DNA from: Nocardioidaceae bacterium UBA4001
GTDB lineage: Bacteria; Actinomycetota; Actinomycetes; Propionibacteriales; Nocardioidaceae
Assembly (NCBI GenBank): GCA_002384855.1
Contig: DGBP01000062.1
Span: 1,930 to 65,929 of the forward strand
DNA length: 64,000 nt
Direction: 5' to 3'
The notes beneath the pieces are model-generated. The model was not told where the DNA came from, made no database searches, and was given only the letters and a program-made list of their open reading frames with translations. Within the stretch, counting starts at the first letter, position 1; each line of letters opens with the position of its first letter. Shown here one piece after another: positions 1 to 8,793 of the stretch. The position numbers and the translations under genes are program-made.

Positions 1-80
1 GGACACCTGGCCGACTGGAGCACGTCCCGGAGACGCACCAGCGCCGTGATCATGTCCGTCGGCGTCGCGGGCGTCGTCAC
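1..80 (-). CDS. N-terminus of an unidentified protein, cut by the window edge
   Basis: The reading frame starts at a GTG at 80 and runs off position 1, giving 26 residues. Its first bases overlap the stop codon of the PrsW gene in the GTGA pattern used throughout this window for co-transcribed genes. The peptide begins VTTPATPTDMITALVRLRD, a soluble amphipathic start. Too little is present to name a family. Position, overlap and codon use make it likely to be real. It would be translated right after PrsW. Confidence 0.4.
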   Translation of the reverse strand, partial: MTTPATPTDMITALVRLRDVLQSARC

Positions 81-1240
81 GGTCTACCTTCCAGCCAGGG
101 TTGAGTCAGGGCAGTTGTACCAGGGGCCTGCGGGAAGAGAACGTGCGGCCGCAGCACAGTGAGCCGGTCGACCATCGCCTGACCTCGCGGGATCACGTCC
201 GCCGGCGCCGTACCCCTCAGGAACCGGTCGTGCAGGAAGCCGAGCTCGATGGCCTGCTCCTGGTAGTCCTGCATCGCCCGCAGGCCCGGCTCGCCACCGA
301 TGCTGCGGGCGTGGGCCCGTGCGGCACGGCGGCCCGAGATCCGGGCGAGCCAGGGCACCTCGTAGGGCATGAGGTAGCCGCGCTGGGCGGCGTCGGCCAG
401 CGACCTCGCGAGCATCTGCCCCTCACGTCGACGGGCCCACACCGCGAAGCCGGCCATCAGCAGGAAGGCCGGCACCATGAGGAACAGGTAGGTGAGCACG
501 AAGGCCTCGCCGCCCCCGAGCAGGGCGGCCCCGTTCCAGAGCGCATGGGCGAGCACGGCCACCGCGTACCCCAGGAGGGGGGCCGCCACACGCCAGAACG
601 AGCTCCGGGTCGTGACGGCGTACCCGATGCCGATCCCGATCGCCGCCGTGAAGAGCGGGTGCGCGAAGGGGCTGAAGATGCCGCGGACGACGAACGTCCC
701 GGTCAGGGCGCCGGCCCCGCCCGCACCGATCCCGTCCCCGCCCATGTACGCCGAGGCGAGGTAGAGGATGTTCTCGGTGAACGCGAAGCCGACACCGACC
801 ATGCCGGCGTAGACGATCCCGTCGAGGACCCCGTCGACCACCCGGCGCCGGGCCACGACCAGCAGCAGCACGAACAGCCCCTTCATCGCCTCCTCGGTGA
901 TCGGCGCGACGATGGCCGCGCTCATCGACTCGGGACGACCGAAGGCGAACTGGTCGAGGGTCTGCAGGACGAGCGCGGCGGCAGTGGAGACGAGCGCACC
1001 CCAGCCGAGGGCCAGGAGGATCAGACTGCGCGGCTCCGGCTCGTAGCGGTCGAGCCAGAGGAAGATCGCGACGAGCGGGCCGACCGGGACGGCAGCGAGC
1101 AGGATGCCGAGGACGAGGGCGTCGGGGGCGCCCGACGAGGCCAGCACGAGGGCCATCACCCCCGCGCCGGCGAGCATGGCCACGGTGACCAGGACGGTGA
1201 AGACGACGTTGCCCTGATGCCGTCTCGTCGCCGCGCTCAT
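77..1240 (-). CDS. PrsW-family intramembrane metalloprotease
   Basis: 387 residues with about eight to nine membrane segments. PrsW proteins are membrane proteases; in Bacillus PrsW cleaves an anti-sigma factor. The family signature is visible: a Glu-Glu motif in ITEEAMKG, a His in SPFAHPLFT and a HALWN motif near the end of the membrane domain. A soluble tail of about 110 residues follows the last membrane segment. The start is the ATG at 1240; a much longer upstream frame is only GC-rich read-through antisense to the aminopeptidase. The gene is divergent from that aminopeptidase, and its substrate is unknown. Confidence 0.85.
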   Translation of the reverse strand: MSAATRRHQGNVVFTVLVTVAMLAGAGVMALVLASSGAPDALVLGILLAAVPVGPLVAIFLWLDRYEPEPRSLILLALGWGALVSTAAALVLQTLDQFAFGRPESMSAAIVAPITEEAMKGLFVLLLVVARRRVVDGVLDGIVYAGMVGVGFAFTENILYLASAYMGGDGIGAGGAGALTGTFVVRGIFSPFAHPLFTAAIGIGIGYAVTTRSSFWRVAAPLLGYAVAVLAHALWNGAALLGGGEAFVLTYLFLMVPAFLLMAGFAVWARRREGQMLARSLADAAQRGYLMPYEVPWLARISGRRAARAHARSIGGEPGLRAMQDYQEQAIELGFLHDRFLRGTAPADVIPRGQAMVDRLTVLRPHVLFPQAPGTTALTQPWLEGRP

Positions 1241-1315
1241 GAGTCCGAGCCTATCGGGCTGGAGGGGGTGGGTTCCGCGTCGCGACGGCCGCCCCGCTCG
1301 TCGTACAGTGCAGAC

Positions 1316-2782
1316 GTGAGCGACGACACCCGCACCGAGAGCGACCTGCCCGCCGACACGGCGATCCCGCCGGAGGGCACCGACGACCACCAGCCGCGCA
1401 CGGAGAGCCACGACCCTGCGGTCCCGGCGGCCTACGCCGCGTTCATGCGGACCGGCTGGGGCGACCGCGACCTCGACCTTCCTCCCCACCCGGTGGCGAC
1501 GTGGGCAGAGAAGCGCCGGGCCCGCCTCGGGGAGATGTTCCCCGGCGAGCGCCTCGTGGTCCCCGCGGGCACGTACAAGGTCCGCGCCAACGACACCGAC
1601 TACCGCTTCCGGCCCGACACCGCGCACACCCACCTGTCGGGCAACCAGACCAGCGACGCCGTGCTGGTCGTCGAGGACGGCGAGTCCGTGCTCTACGCCC
1701 GCCCGCGCTCCTCGCGGGAGACCGACGAGTTCTTCCGTGACCGGCAGTACGGCGAGCTCTGGGCCGGCCGCCGCCCGTCGCTGAAGGAGATGGAGGCCTC
1801 CCTCGGGCTCGAGTGCCGTCACATCGACGACCTTCCGGCCGCCCTCACCGACCCGGCCAAGACCCGCGTGCTGCGCGGGGTGGACGCCACCGTGGACAAG
1901 ACCGTCGCCGCCGACGAGGGCCGTGACCAGGAGCTGGCGCGCGTCCTCAGCGAGATGCGGCTGGTCAAGGACTCCTGGGAGCTCGAGCAGCTCCAGGAGG
2001 CCTGTGACATCACCACCCTCGGCTTCGCCGACAGCGTCCGCGAGTGGGACAACGTCCTGAAGTACGGCGAGCGCTGGATCGAGGGCACGTTCTTCCGTCG
2101 GGCCCGTGCGATGGGCAACGACATCGGCTACGACTCGATCGTGGGCGGCGGACGGCACGCCACGACCCTGCACTGGATCGAGAACAGCGGGCCGATCAAG
2201 CCCGGTGAGCTGGTGCTGCTCGACATGGGTGTGGAGGCCTCGTCGCTCTACACCGCCGACGTCACCCGCACACTGCCCATCGACGGGACGTTCACCCCGC
2301 TGCAGCGCGACCTCTACACCCTCGTCCTCGAGGCGCAGCAGGCCGGCATCGACGCGGTGAAGCCGGGTGTGCCGTTCCTCGCCGCGCACAACGCTGCGAT
2401 GAACGTGCTGGCCCACGGGCTGGAGGACCTCGGTCTGCTGCCGGTCCCCGCCGAGGAGGCCCTCTCCCCCGACAGCAAGGTCTACGCCCGCTGGACGCTG
2501 CACGGCACCAGCCACATGCTCGGCATGGACGTCCACGACTGTGCCCGGTCGTCGGTCGACGTCTACCCGAAGGGAGACCTCGAGACCGGCATGGTGCTCA
2601 CCGTCGAGCCGGGGCTGTACTTCCAGCAGGACGACCTGCTCGTGCCCGAGGAGCTGCGCGGCATCGGCATCCGGATCGAGGACGACATCGTGGTCACCGA
2701 GGACGGCTCCCAGAACCTCTCCGAGGCGCTCCCCCGCGAGATCAGTGCGATCGAGGAGTGGATGGCCGCCCTGCGCGCCTGA
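1316..2782 (+). CDS. pepP: Xaa-Pro aminopeptidase (aminopeptidase P, M24B)
   Basis: 488 residues from a GTG start. The enzyme removes N-terminal residues that precede proline and is cytoplasmic. Residues about 35-190 match the AMP N-terminal domain; the rest is the pita-bread M24 metallopeptidase fold. The five metal ligands are all visible: Asp in LLDMG, Asp in TADVTRT, His in GTSHMLGMDVHD, Glu in TVEPGLY and Glu in IRIEDD. The first 35 residues are acidic and low in complexity. I chose the GTG at 1316 because the frame upstream of it is antisense to prsW. A strong hairpin follows the stop. Confidence 0.92.
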   Translation: MSDDTRTESDLPADTAIPPEGTDDHQPRTESHDPAVPAAYAAFMRTGWGDRDLDLPPHPVATWAEKRRARLGEMFPGERLVVPAGTYKVRANDTDYRFRPDTAHTHLSGNQTSDAVLVVEDGESVLYARPRSSRETDEFFRDRQYGELWAGRRPSLKEMEASLGLECRHIDDLPAALTDPAKTRVLRGVDATVDKTVAADEGRDQELARVLSEMRLVKDSWELEQLQEACDITTLGFADSVREWDNVLKYGERWIEGTFFRRARAMGNDIGYDSIVGGGRHATTLHWIENSGPIKPGELVLLDMGVEASSLYTADVTRTLPIDGTFTPLQRDLYTLVLEAQQAGIDAVKPGVPFLAAHNAAMNVLAHGLEDLGLLPVPAEEALSPDSKVYARWTLHGTSHMLGMDVHDCARSSVDVYPKGDLETGMVLTVEPGLYFQQDDLLVPEELRGIGIRIEDDIVVTEDGSQNLSEALPREISAIEEWMAALRA

Positions 2783-2802
2783 TCCGGACCCTGCACGACG
2801 AT

Positions 2803-2831
2803 GGCCCGCCACCCGTCTCGGGTGGCGGGCC
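2803..2831. terminator. Bidirectional hairpin terminator between pepP and the monooxygenase gene
   Basis: A perfect 12-bp inverted repeat (GGCCCGCCACCC / GGGTGGCGGGCC) with a 5-nt loop lies between two converging genes. There is no strong T tract, as is common in high-GC actinobacteria. Confidence 0.75.
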
Positions 2832-2844
2832 CTCGCGCGTGCGG

Positions 2845-3171
2845 TCAGCCCTCGACGGCCATCTCGCCGAGCTCGGACCAGTCGGTGCCCGGGACGTTCG
2901 CGTTGACGATGCGGGGGGTCTCGGCCAGGTACGGCGGAAGCTCCTGACGGGCCCGCGTGAAGTGCCCGGATCCGACGTGGGCAGCGCCCGCCGAGTCGTC
3001 GGCGAAGGCCTCGACCAGGACGTACTCGGTCGGGTCGTCGAGGCTGCGTGACCAGTCGAACCACAGGCAGCCCGGCTCGCTGCGCGTGCTCTCGGTGAAC
3101 GACCTCGAGATCTCGGGCCAGTCGTCGGCGTGCTCGGGCTTGATGCGGAACTTCGCGGTGATGAAGATCAA
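2845..3171 (-). CDS. Antibiotic biosynthesis monooxygenase (ABM) domain protein, YgiN-like
   Basis: 108 residues, a single ABM/YgiN-type ferredoxin-like fold. It opens MIFITAKFRIKPEHADDWPE and carries the typical conserved features of the fold: a central LWFDWSRS, then EYVLVEAFAD and a His in SGHFTRA. Such small dimeric proteins are quinol or flavin-independent monooxygenases, or heme-related enzymes. The substrate here cannot be told. It is a single gene, convergent with pepP and ending just after their shared hairpin. Confidence 0.85.
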   Translation of the reverse strand: MIFITAKFRIKPEHADDWPEISRSFTESTRSEPGCLWFDWSRSLDDPTEYVLVEAFADDSAGAAHVGSGHFTRARQELPPYLAETPRIVNANVPGTDWSELGEMAVEG

Positions 3172-3329
3172 GGGCTTCTCCTGTCACGTTCTCGTGGGTC
3201 GAGGTCAGCGTACGAGGGCGCGAAGAAGCCCCGGCCCGGCGCCGTACTCCTCGCCGGCAAATCACGCGCGTTGCGACACAACCCTTCGAACCCCCTGCGG
3301 AGTCAGGTCAACAAAGGGGGTGGTGTCAG

Positions 3330-3851
3330 ATGGATACCGTGACCAGGAGCGCGGACGCACCGTCGTTCGAGGACTACGCCGCCAGTTCGTGGCCGTCGCT
3401 CTACCGCTACGCCTACCTCCTTGCCGGCAACCACGCCGACGCGGAGGACATCGCGCAACAGACCCTGTTGAAGGCGTACCGCTCGTGGTCACGTGTCGAG
3501 AGGTCCGACTCGCCGGCGGCCTACCTGCGCCGGATCCTCACGAACACCTACCTCTCGCAACGTCGGCCGAAGGGCCGCCGCCTCGAGCTGCTGACCGACG
3601 CGCCTCCGGAGACTCGGCACGTCGCGGTCGGCGGGCCCGAGGAGCGGATGGCGTTGTGGCCGCACGTGAGGTCGCTGCCACCGCGCCAGCGGGCCGTCAT
3701 CGTGCTCCGCTACTACGAGGACCTCAGCGAGCAGGAGATCGCCGACGTCCTCGGCTGCTCCCGAGGCAACGTCAAGTCCACCGCACACCACGCCCTGAAG
3801 TCACTGCGAGCCGCGCTCGGCGCGGACGCATCGGACGGGAGGGAGAGCTGA
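3330..3851 (+). CDS. SigE-family RNA polymerase sigma factor (ECF-like)
   Basis: 173 residues. Region 2 is recognisable in LYRYAYLLAGNHADAEDIAQ and the following WSRV stretch; region 4 helix-turn-helix is in LSEQEIADVLGCSRGNVKST. This is the actinobacterial SigE-like subfamily that lacks a long linker. The ATG follows an AAAGGGGG ribosome site at 3313-3320. The stop is one base before the next gene, so the two are surely co-translated. The partner has one membrane span, which suggests a membrane-held anti-sigma arrangement. A decayed copy of the same gene pair appears to lie near 34.3-35.6 kb. Confidence 0.9.
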   Translation: MDTVTRSADAPSFEDYAASSWPSLYRYAYLLAGNHADAEDIAQQTLLKAYRSWSRVERSDSPAAYLRRILTNTYLSQRRPKGRRLELLTDAPPETRHVAVGGPEERMALWPHVRSLPPRQRAVIVLRYYEDLSEQEIADVLGCSRGNVKSTAHHALKSLRAALGADASDGRES

Positions 3852-3852
3852 C

Positions 3853-4974
3853 ATGCCCGTCGACATCGAAGAGACCCTGGGTCGCGAGCTGCGCGAGGTG
3901 GCCGACGGCCTGCACGTCCCCGCCATGCCCCGACTGCCGGAGGAGCCGCCTCGCCCCGCACGACGGCGTGCGCCCCTGCTGGCTGCTGCGGCCGTGGTGC
4001 TGGTCGCCGCGGGCGCGGTCGGTGTGGCGACCCTCCCCGACGGCAGGGACACCCGACCGGCGCAGCCGTCGCCGTCACCCTCGCCGAGCCCGCCCGAGTC
4101 GGTAGCGCCGATTCCGCGGAGCGCACCGACGCTCCCGCACGTGCTCGACCGGAAGCTGTACGTCGACGGCGAGCAGGTCCCGTGGACGTGGTGGACGGTT
4201 CGTCCGGCCGGAGACGCGTGGATCGCCTGGCGCGAGGACTTCACCTGGTGGTGGGGCCGCGGGGCGGAGGTGAACGAGCTGCCCAACGGCGAGGACGTCA
4301 CCCCCGTGCTCTCCCCGAACGGCAGGTACGTCGCCGTGGTCCGCGCCGAGGGCAGGGAGGGCATGCTCATCGTGATCGACACCGAGACCGCCGACACGGT
4401 GGGGGGCACCCCGCTCAGCATCGGCGCCCAGAAGTGGGGCTACCCCGCGTACGTCGTGGCCGTCCTGGACGACGGGCGTGTCCTCGCCCGTCGAGGAGAC
4501 AGTCAGCTGCTCTGGGTCCCGGGCACGGGCGGTCGCACCGTCGACCTGTTCGACACGGCACCCGGACAGGTGGTCCTGGGCGCGTCCTCGGCCGGTCTCG
4601 TGGTCACCGACGGCGACGGGGGGCAGCCCTACCTCGCGGAGGTCTCCGATGCGGGCGAGCTCACCCGCATCGGGGAGCTGCCGCGGCACGACGACCTGGT
4701 GGTCAGCCCGGGCGGGACCTGGGTGGCGTGGACCCCGATCGGCACCACCGGTGGCGACGTGACCTCCATCCCCTCGCTGGAGGTGCGCGGTCTGGACGGG
4801 ACGGAGCCGGCCACGCTCACCGCACCCGACGGGTGGGAGTTCACCCTCCGGACCTGGGTGTGGGAGGACGACACCCACCTCGTCTCGACGGTCTGGTCGA
4901 CCGAGCGCCGCGCCGACCGGATGGCCCGCTGCAGCCCACGGACGGGCCGGTGCGTCCTGGTCAGGGACGACTGA
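3853..4974 (+). CDS. Membrane-anchored protein with propeller-like outer domain, probable partner of the SigE-family factor
   Basis: 373 residues. A cytoplasmic stretch of about 40 residues (MPVDIEETLGRELREVADGL) precedes one membrane span (LLAAAAVVLVAAGAVGVATL). A Pro/Ser-rich linker follows, then about 280 residues of repeated short beta segments such as SPNGRYVAVVRAEG and SPGGTWVAWTPIG, typical of a beta-propeller. There is no zinc-finger HxxxCxxC motif. The gene follows the sigma factor with a 1-nt gap, so an anti-sigma or sensor role is inferred from position and topology rather than from sequence. Confidence 0.75.
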   Translation: MPVDIEETLGRELREVADGLHVPAMPRLPEEPPRPARRRAPLLAAAAVVLVAAGAVGVATLPDGRDTRPAQPSPSPSPSPPESVAPIPRSAPTLPHVLDRKLYVDGEQVPWTWWTVRPAGDAWIAWREDFTWWWGRGAEVNELPNGEDVTPVLSPNGRYVAVVRAEGREGMLIVIDTETADTVGGTPLSIGAQKWGYPAYVVAVLDDGRVLARRGDSQLLWVPGTGGRTVDLFDTAPGQVVLGASSAGLVVTDGDGGQPYLAEVSDAGELTRIGELPRHDDLVVSPGGTWVAWTPIGTTGGDVTSIPSLEVRGLDGTEPATLTAPDGWEFTLRTWVWEDDTHLVSTVWSTERRADRMARCSPRTGRCVLVRDD

Positions 4975-4987
4975 CGACACGTCGCGG

Positions 4988-5029
4988 TGCCCGACGGCGG
5001 CCGGAGGAACCTTCGACCACCGTCGGGCA
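4988..5029 (+). terminator. Hairpin after the sigma/anti-sigma operon
   Basis: A perfect 10-bp inverted repeat (TGCCCGACGG / CCGTCGGGCA) with a 22-nt loop starts 13 bases after the stop of the operon and ends before tRNA-Arg. The loop is long, so the call is moderate. Confidence 0.45.
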
Positions 5030-5082
5030 TACTTGCCCCGGACTCGGGGATGACGGGCTACGGTCCGAAAGCCTCGAGACCG

Positions 5083-5156
5083 GCCCCCGTAGCTCAGCTG
5101 GATAGAGCGGCAGACTTCTAATCTGATGGCCGCAGGTTCGAGTCCTGCCGGGGGCG
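5083..5156 (+). tRNA. tRNA-Arg, anticodon TCT
   Basis: A 74-nt cloverleaf. The acceptor stem is GCCCCCG / CGGGGGC, the anticodon loop CTTCTAA carries TCT, and the T arm is GCAGG-TTCGAGT-CCTGC. The 3' CCA is not encoded. The outermost anticodon-stem pair is a G-A mismatch. It decodes AGA, a rare codon in this GC-rich genome. Confidence 0.95.
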
Positions 5157-5247
5157 CCGAGTTGACGTGGGGCCAGCTGTGCTGCGAGAACGTCGCCGGG
5201 GCCGACCTGCGGCGACCCCTTCGCAGCGTAGGTCGCCACGACCGGTC

Positions 5248-5261
5248 GGGACGATCGGCCC
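5248..5261. promoter_or_regulatory. DosR/DevR-like box upstream of the P-type ATPase
   Basis: GGGAC-GATC-GGCCC, one mismatch from a GGGAC-N4-GTCCC palindrome, ends 35 nt before the ATPase start. The known mycobacterial DosR box has the same half-sites and spacing. Binding is inferred. Confidence 0.45.
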
Positions 5262-5296
5262 TTGGGTCCTGAACGGCCGCACGATGGACTGGGACC

Positions 5297-7960
5297 ATGG
5301 GCACCGCGCTCGCCTCGCTCGACGGACGAACCCACCACGACCTGCCTCTCCACGAGCTCCTGCTGCTCCTGGAGACCGACCGGCACGGCGGGCTGGAGGA
5401 GCACGAGGCGGCGCGCCGGCTCGAGGAGTACGGCCGCAACGAGCTCCCGCGCGTCGCCTCGGTCGGCCCGGTCCGCAGGCTGCTGCGGCAGATGCACAAC
5501 CCCTTGATCTACGTGCTGCTCGCCTCGGCCGCGGTCACGCTCTTCCTCGGGGAGTACGTCGACACCTCGGTGATCCTCGGGGTCGTCGTGGTGAACACGA
5601 TCGTCGGCTTCATCCAGGAGTCCAAGGCGGAGGCGGCGCTGGACGCCCTGAGGTCGATGGTGCACACCGAGTCGCGGGTGGTCAGAGGCGGCCACACCCG
5701 GCACGTCCGCTCGGAGGAGCTGGTCCCCGGCGACCTGGTCCTCGTGGACGCCGGCGACAAGGTACCGGCGGATCTCCGGCTCATCGGTGAGTCCGAGCTG
5801 CACGCCGACGAGTCGGCGCTCACCGGCGAGTCACTGCCGGTCAACAAGGACGAGGTGGTCCTCCCTCGGGCCACCCCGGTGGCCGACCGTCGGAACATGC
5901 TCTACTCCGGAACGTTCGTCACAGCAGGCACGGGCACAGGGGTCGTCGTGGCCACCGGCGGGGACACCGAGCTCGGTGAGATCCACCGGCTGGTCGGTGC
6001 GGCGAAGGAGCTCGCCACCCCCCTGACCCGCAAGCTCGCCCGGTTCAGCGCCTACCTCACCGCGGTCATCCTGGGGCTCGCCGCGATCACCTTCGGCATC
6101 GGCGTGGCGCGCGGCGAACCCGCGGCGGACATGTTCACCGCTGCGGTCGCGCTGGCGGTCGGCGCGATCCCCGAGGGACTGCCGGCAGCGGTGACGATCA
6201 CGCTCGCCATCGGCGTCGCCCGCATGGCCCGCCGCCGGGCCGTCGTACGCCGCCTGCCCGCGGTCGAGACCCTGGGCGGCGCCACGGTCGTGTGCACCGA
6301 CAAGACCGGCACGCTCACCGAGAACAAGATGACCGTGCAGCACCTGTGGACCCCCGGCCGACAGCTCGACATCCCCGCCGACGGGGAGGCGTTGGACCAG
6401 GCACCGCTCGACGAGGCGCTGCGCTGGTGCCTCGTCACGGGGGCCAACTGCAACGACTCCAAGCTCGGCACGGACGGGACCGCGGTCGGGGATCCGACCG
6501 AGGCCGCGATGCTCACCGTCGCGCAGAGGTACGGCGTCCGCCCGCACGCCCTGACCCGGGTCGACACGGTCCCGTTCAGCTCCGAACGGCAGTACATGGC
6601 GACCTCACACCACGACCCGTCCGCCGGGGACCTCGTGCTCGTGAAGGGGGCGGTGGAGCGGGTGCTGGACCTGTGCCTCCACCAGCTCGACGCCGAGGGA
6701 CGCCGCGCTCCCCTGGACCGCGAGAGCGTCCTGGCCGCTGCCGACCGGCTGGCCGCGAGCGGGATGAGGGTGCTCGCGACCGCGGTCGACCTGGAGCCCG
6801 GGCCGCAGGCGCTCGACGGCCTGACGACGGCCGGGTCCGGCGGACTCGCCTTCGCCGGTCTCCAGGCGATGCTGGACCCGCCGCGACGTACCGCCGCGGA
6901 CGCCGTACGCACCTGCCGCACCGCCGGCCTGGCGGTGAAGATGATCACCGGCGACCACGCCCGGACCGCCGAGGCGATCGCGCGCCAGGTCGGCCTCGTC
7001 GACGACGGCCAGGAAGGGCTGGTGCTCACCGGCGCCGACCTCGACCGCCTCGACGACGACCGGCTGCCCGAGGCGGTGGAGCAGGCGGTGGTCTTCGCAC
7101 GCGTCACCCCGGAGCAGAAGCTGCGGCTCGTGGAGGCCCTGCAGTCACGACACCACGTCGTGGCCATGACCGGTGACGGCGTCAACGACGCACCGGCTCT
7201 CAAACAGGCAGACATCGGCGTGGCGATGGGCCGCGGCGGCACCGAGGTCGCCAAGGAGGCCGGCGACATGGTGCTCACCGACGACGACTTCGCCACGATC
7301 GAGGCGGCGATCGAGGAGGGACGCGGGGTCTTCGACAACCTCACGAAGTTCATCGTGTGGACCCTGCCCACGAACATGGGCGAGGGCATGGTGATCCTCG
7401 CGGCCATCCTGGCGGGGACGGCGCTGCCGATCCTCCCCACGCAGATCCTGTGGATCAACATGACCACCGCGGTGGCGCTCGGCCTGATGCTCGCCTGGGA
7501 GCCGAAGGAGCGCGGGATCATGGAGCGACCTCCCCGTGACCCGCGGAAGTCCCTGCTCACCGGGCCGGTGGTCTTCCGCACCCTTCTTGTCTCCGCGGTC
7601 CTGGTGGCGGGATCCTGGTGGGTCTTCCAGCAGGAGCTCGCGCTGGGGTCGTCGGTGGAGGCGAGTCGCACCGCGGCGATGAACCTGTTCGTGGTCGTGG
7701 AGGCGGTGTACCTGTTCAGCTGCCGGTCGCTGACCGAGGCCGTCTGGCGGATCGGCCTGTTCACCAACCGCTGGCTGCTCCTGGGCGTGTCGGTCCAGGC
7801 GCTCGGTCAGCTGGCGATCACCTACCTCCCGCCGATGCAGACGCTCTTCGGGACCGCGGCGATCGGGTGGGAGACGTGGGGACGCATCCTCCTCGTCGCG
7901 GCGGCGGCAGCGCTCGTGGTGGCCGTGGACAAGCGACGGATCCGGTCGCGGGTGCTGTGA
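5297..7960 (+). CDS. Cation-translocating P-type ATPase (P2 type, CtpF/PacL-like)
   Basis: 887 residues. It pumps a cation across the membrane at the cost of ATP; calcium is the likeliest ion for the P2A group, but this is not proven. Features in order: N-terminal cation-ATPase domain, TGES at 176-179, the ion-site helix motif PEGLPA at 292-297, the phosphorylated Asp335 in DKTGTLT, TGDGVND around 626-631, then about six C-terminal membrane segments. In M. tuberculosis the related ctpF and its neighbouring universal stress gene belong to the DosR dormancy regulon. Here too the ATPase faces a universal stress gene, and both have DosR-like boxes. Confidence 0.92.
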   Translation: MGTALASLDGRTHHDLPLHELLLLLETDRHGGLEEHEAARRLEEYGRNELPRVASVGPVRRLLRQMHNPLIYVLLASAAVTLFLGEYVDTSVILGVVVVNTIVGFIQESKAEAALDALRSMVHTESRVVRGGHTRHVRSEELVPGDLVLVDAGDKVPADLRLIGESELHADESALTGESLPVNKDEVVLPRATPVADRRNMLYSGTFVTAGTGTGVVVATGGDTELGEIHRLVGAAKELATPLTRKLARFSAYLTAVILGLAAITFGIGVARGEPAADMFTAAVALAVGAIPEGLPAAVTITLAIGVARMARRRAVVRRLPAVETLGGATVVCTDKTGTLTENKMTVQHLWTPGRQLDIPADGEALDQAPLDEALRWCLVTGANCNDSKLGTDGTAVGDPTEAAMLTVAQRYGVRPHALTRVDTVPFSSERQYMATSHHDPSAGDLVLVKGAVERVLDLCLHQLDAEGRRAPLDRESVLAAADRLAASGMRVLATAVDLEPGPQALDGLTTAGSGGLAFAGLQAMLDPPRRTAADAVRTCRTAGLAVKMITGDHARTAEAIARQVGLVDDGQEGLVLTGADLDRLDDDRLPEAVEQAVVFARVTPEQKLRLVEALQSRHHVVAMTGDGVNDAPALKQADIGVAMGRGGTEVAKEAGDMVLTDDDFATIEAAIEEGRGVFDNLTKFIVWTLPTNMGEGMVILAAILAGTALPILPTQILWINMTTAVALGLMLAWEPKERGIMERPPRDPRKSLLTGPVVFRTLLVSAVLVAGSWWVFQQELALGSSVEASRTAAMNLFVVVEAVYLFSCRSLTEAVWRIGLFTNRWLLLGVSVQALGQLAITYLPPMQTLFGTAAIGWETWGRILLVAAAAALVVAVDKRRIRSRVL

Positions 7961-7983
7961 GGGAGGCCGGCCGCGTCCCGCGG

Positions 7984-8598
7984 TCAGCGACGTGCCTGCC
8001 CCAGGAGCACCGGACGCGGCGAGCGTCGTACGACCTGGTCCGCGACGCTGCCCAGGATCCGCTCCGACAGGCCGCGGCCGCGCCGGCCGAGCACCACGAC
8101 GTCCACGTCGTCAGCGGCGGCACGGTCGAGGATCACCTGGGCAGGGTCCCCCATCGCCACCTCGTGGACCGTGGGCGGGCTGCCGGGAGGGAGCCGACCG
8201 GCCCGGGACCGGAGCAGCTCGTCGGCGGCGCGCAGTGCGTCGGGGTCGTGCGCTGCGTCGTCGGGGTCGAGCACGGTGAGCAGGACGAACCGGGTCCCCT
8301 CGGGGACGAGCAGGTGCACGGCGTCCGTGATCGCGTCGTCGGACTCTCCCGAACCGTCGACGGCCGCGAGCACAACCGTCCCCGCCTGTCTCGTGTCGCC
8401 GGGGTCGGTCCGTCCGAGGATCATGCCTCCACGCTGCGCCAGCTCGAGGGCGATCGGCAGCAGGATCGGGCCGAGAACCACCCCGATCGCGATCCAGGCG
8501 GGGCTGCGACGGCCGCGCCGGCCGAGCAGCACCACGGCGGCGAGCCCCAGGGCGACCCAGGTGACGATCACGAGCAGGGGGAACAGGTAGCCGGACAC
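7984..8598 (-). CDS. Universal stress protein with N-terminal membrane hairpin
   Basis: 204 residues from a GTG with a GGGAGGT ribosome site. The first 55 residues form two membrane segments (YLFPLLVIVTWVALGLAAVV and AWIAIGVVLGPILLPIALEL), and residues about 70-200 are a UspA domain. The ATP-binding type signature G-x2-G-x9-G(S/T) is near the end in GRRGRGLSERILGSVADQVV. The stop lies 23 bp from that of the P-type ATPase, so the two genes converge. A DosR-like box lies 90 nt upstream. A membrane-tethered USP is less common than the soluble form. Confidence 0.85.
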   Translation of the reverse strand: MSGYLFPLLVIVTWVALGLAAVVLLGRRGRRSPAWIAIGVVLGPILLPIALELAQRGGMILGRTDPGDTRQAGTVVLAAVDGSGESDDAITDAVHLLVPEGTRFVLLTVLDPDDAAHDPDALRAADELLRSRAGRLPPGSPPTVHEVAMGDPAQVILDRAAADDVDVVVLGRRGRGLSERILGSVADQVVRRSPRPVLLGQARR

Positions 8599-8687
8599 GG
8601 TGACCTCCCGACCGGGACGACGACGGCTCCTTCTCAGCGTCGCCCCGACTTCACCGCTGCGTCACGGGGCCTCCGGCGCCGAACACG

Positions 8688-8701
8688 GGGACCTTGGACC
8701 C
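8688..8701. promoter_or_regulatory. DosR/DevR-like box upstream of the universal stress gene
   Basis: GGGAC-CTTG-GACCC, one mismatch from GGGAC-N4-GTCCC, 90 nt upstream of the GTG start of the minus-strand USP gene. Regulation is inferred from the motif and from the known DosR control of mycobacterial USP genes. Confidence 0.45.
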
Positions 8702-8760
8702 GGTCGGTCCAGACCGCGGGACACCGGTGTTTCCGCCCGAGACGCACGGGTAGACGTAGC

Positions 8761-8793
8761 GAGGCCCCGCAAAGTACGAGTTTGCGGGGCCTC
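8761..8793. other. Perfect 13-bp hairpin in the USP leader
   Basis: GAGGCCCCGCAAA / TTTGCGGGGCCTC with a 7-nt loop. On the plus strand it is followed by AAAAA, so it is not a standard intrinsic terminator there. On the minus strand a CTTTTT tract precedes it rather than follows it. It could be a leader RNA hairpin of the USP transcript or a dispersed palindromic repeat. Confidence 0.5.

Noticed and set aside
77..3265. A 1062-codon minus-strand frame covering prsW, the antisense of pepP and more
   Set aside because: Only the part from 1240 to 77 encodes a recognisable protein. The rest is antisense to pepP and the monooxygenase; long open antisense frames are usual at this GC content.
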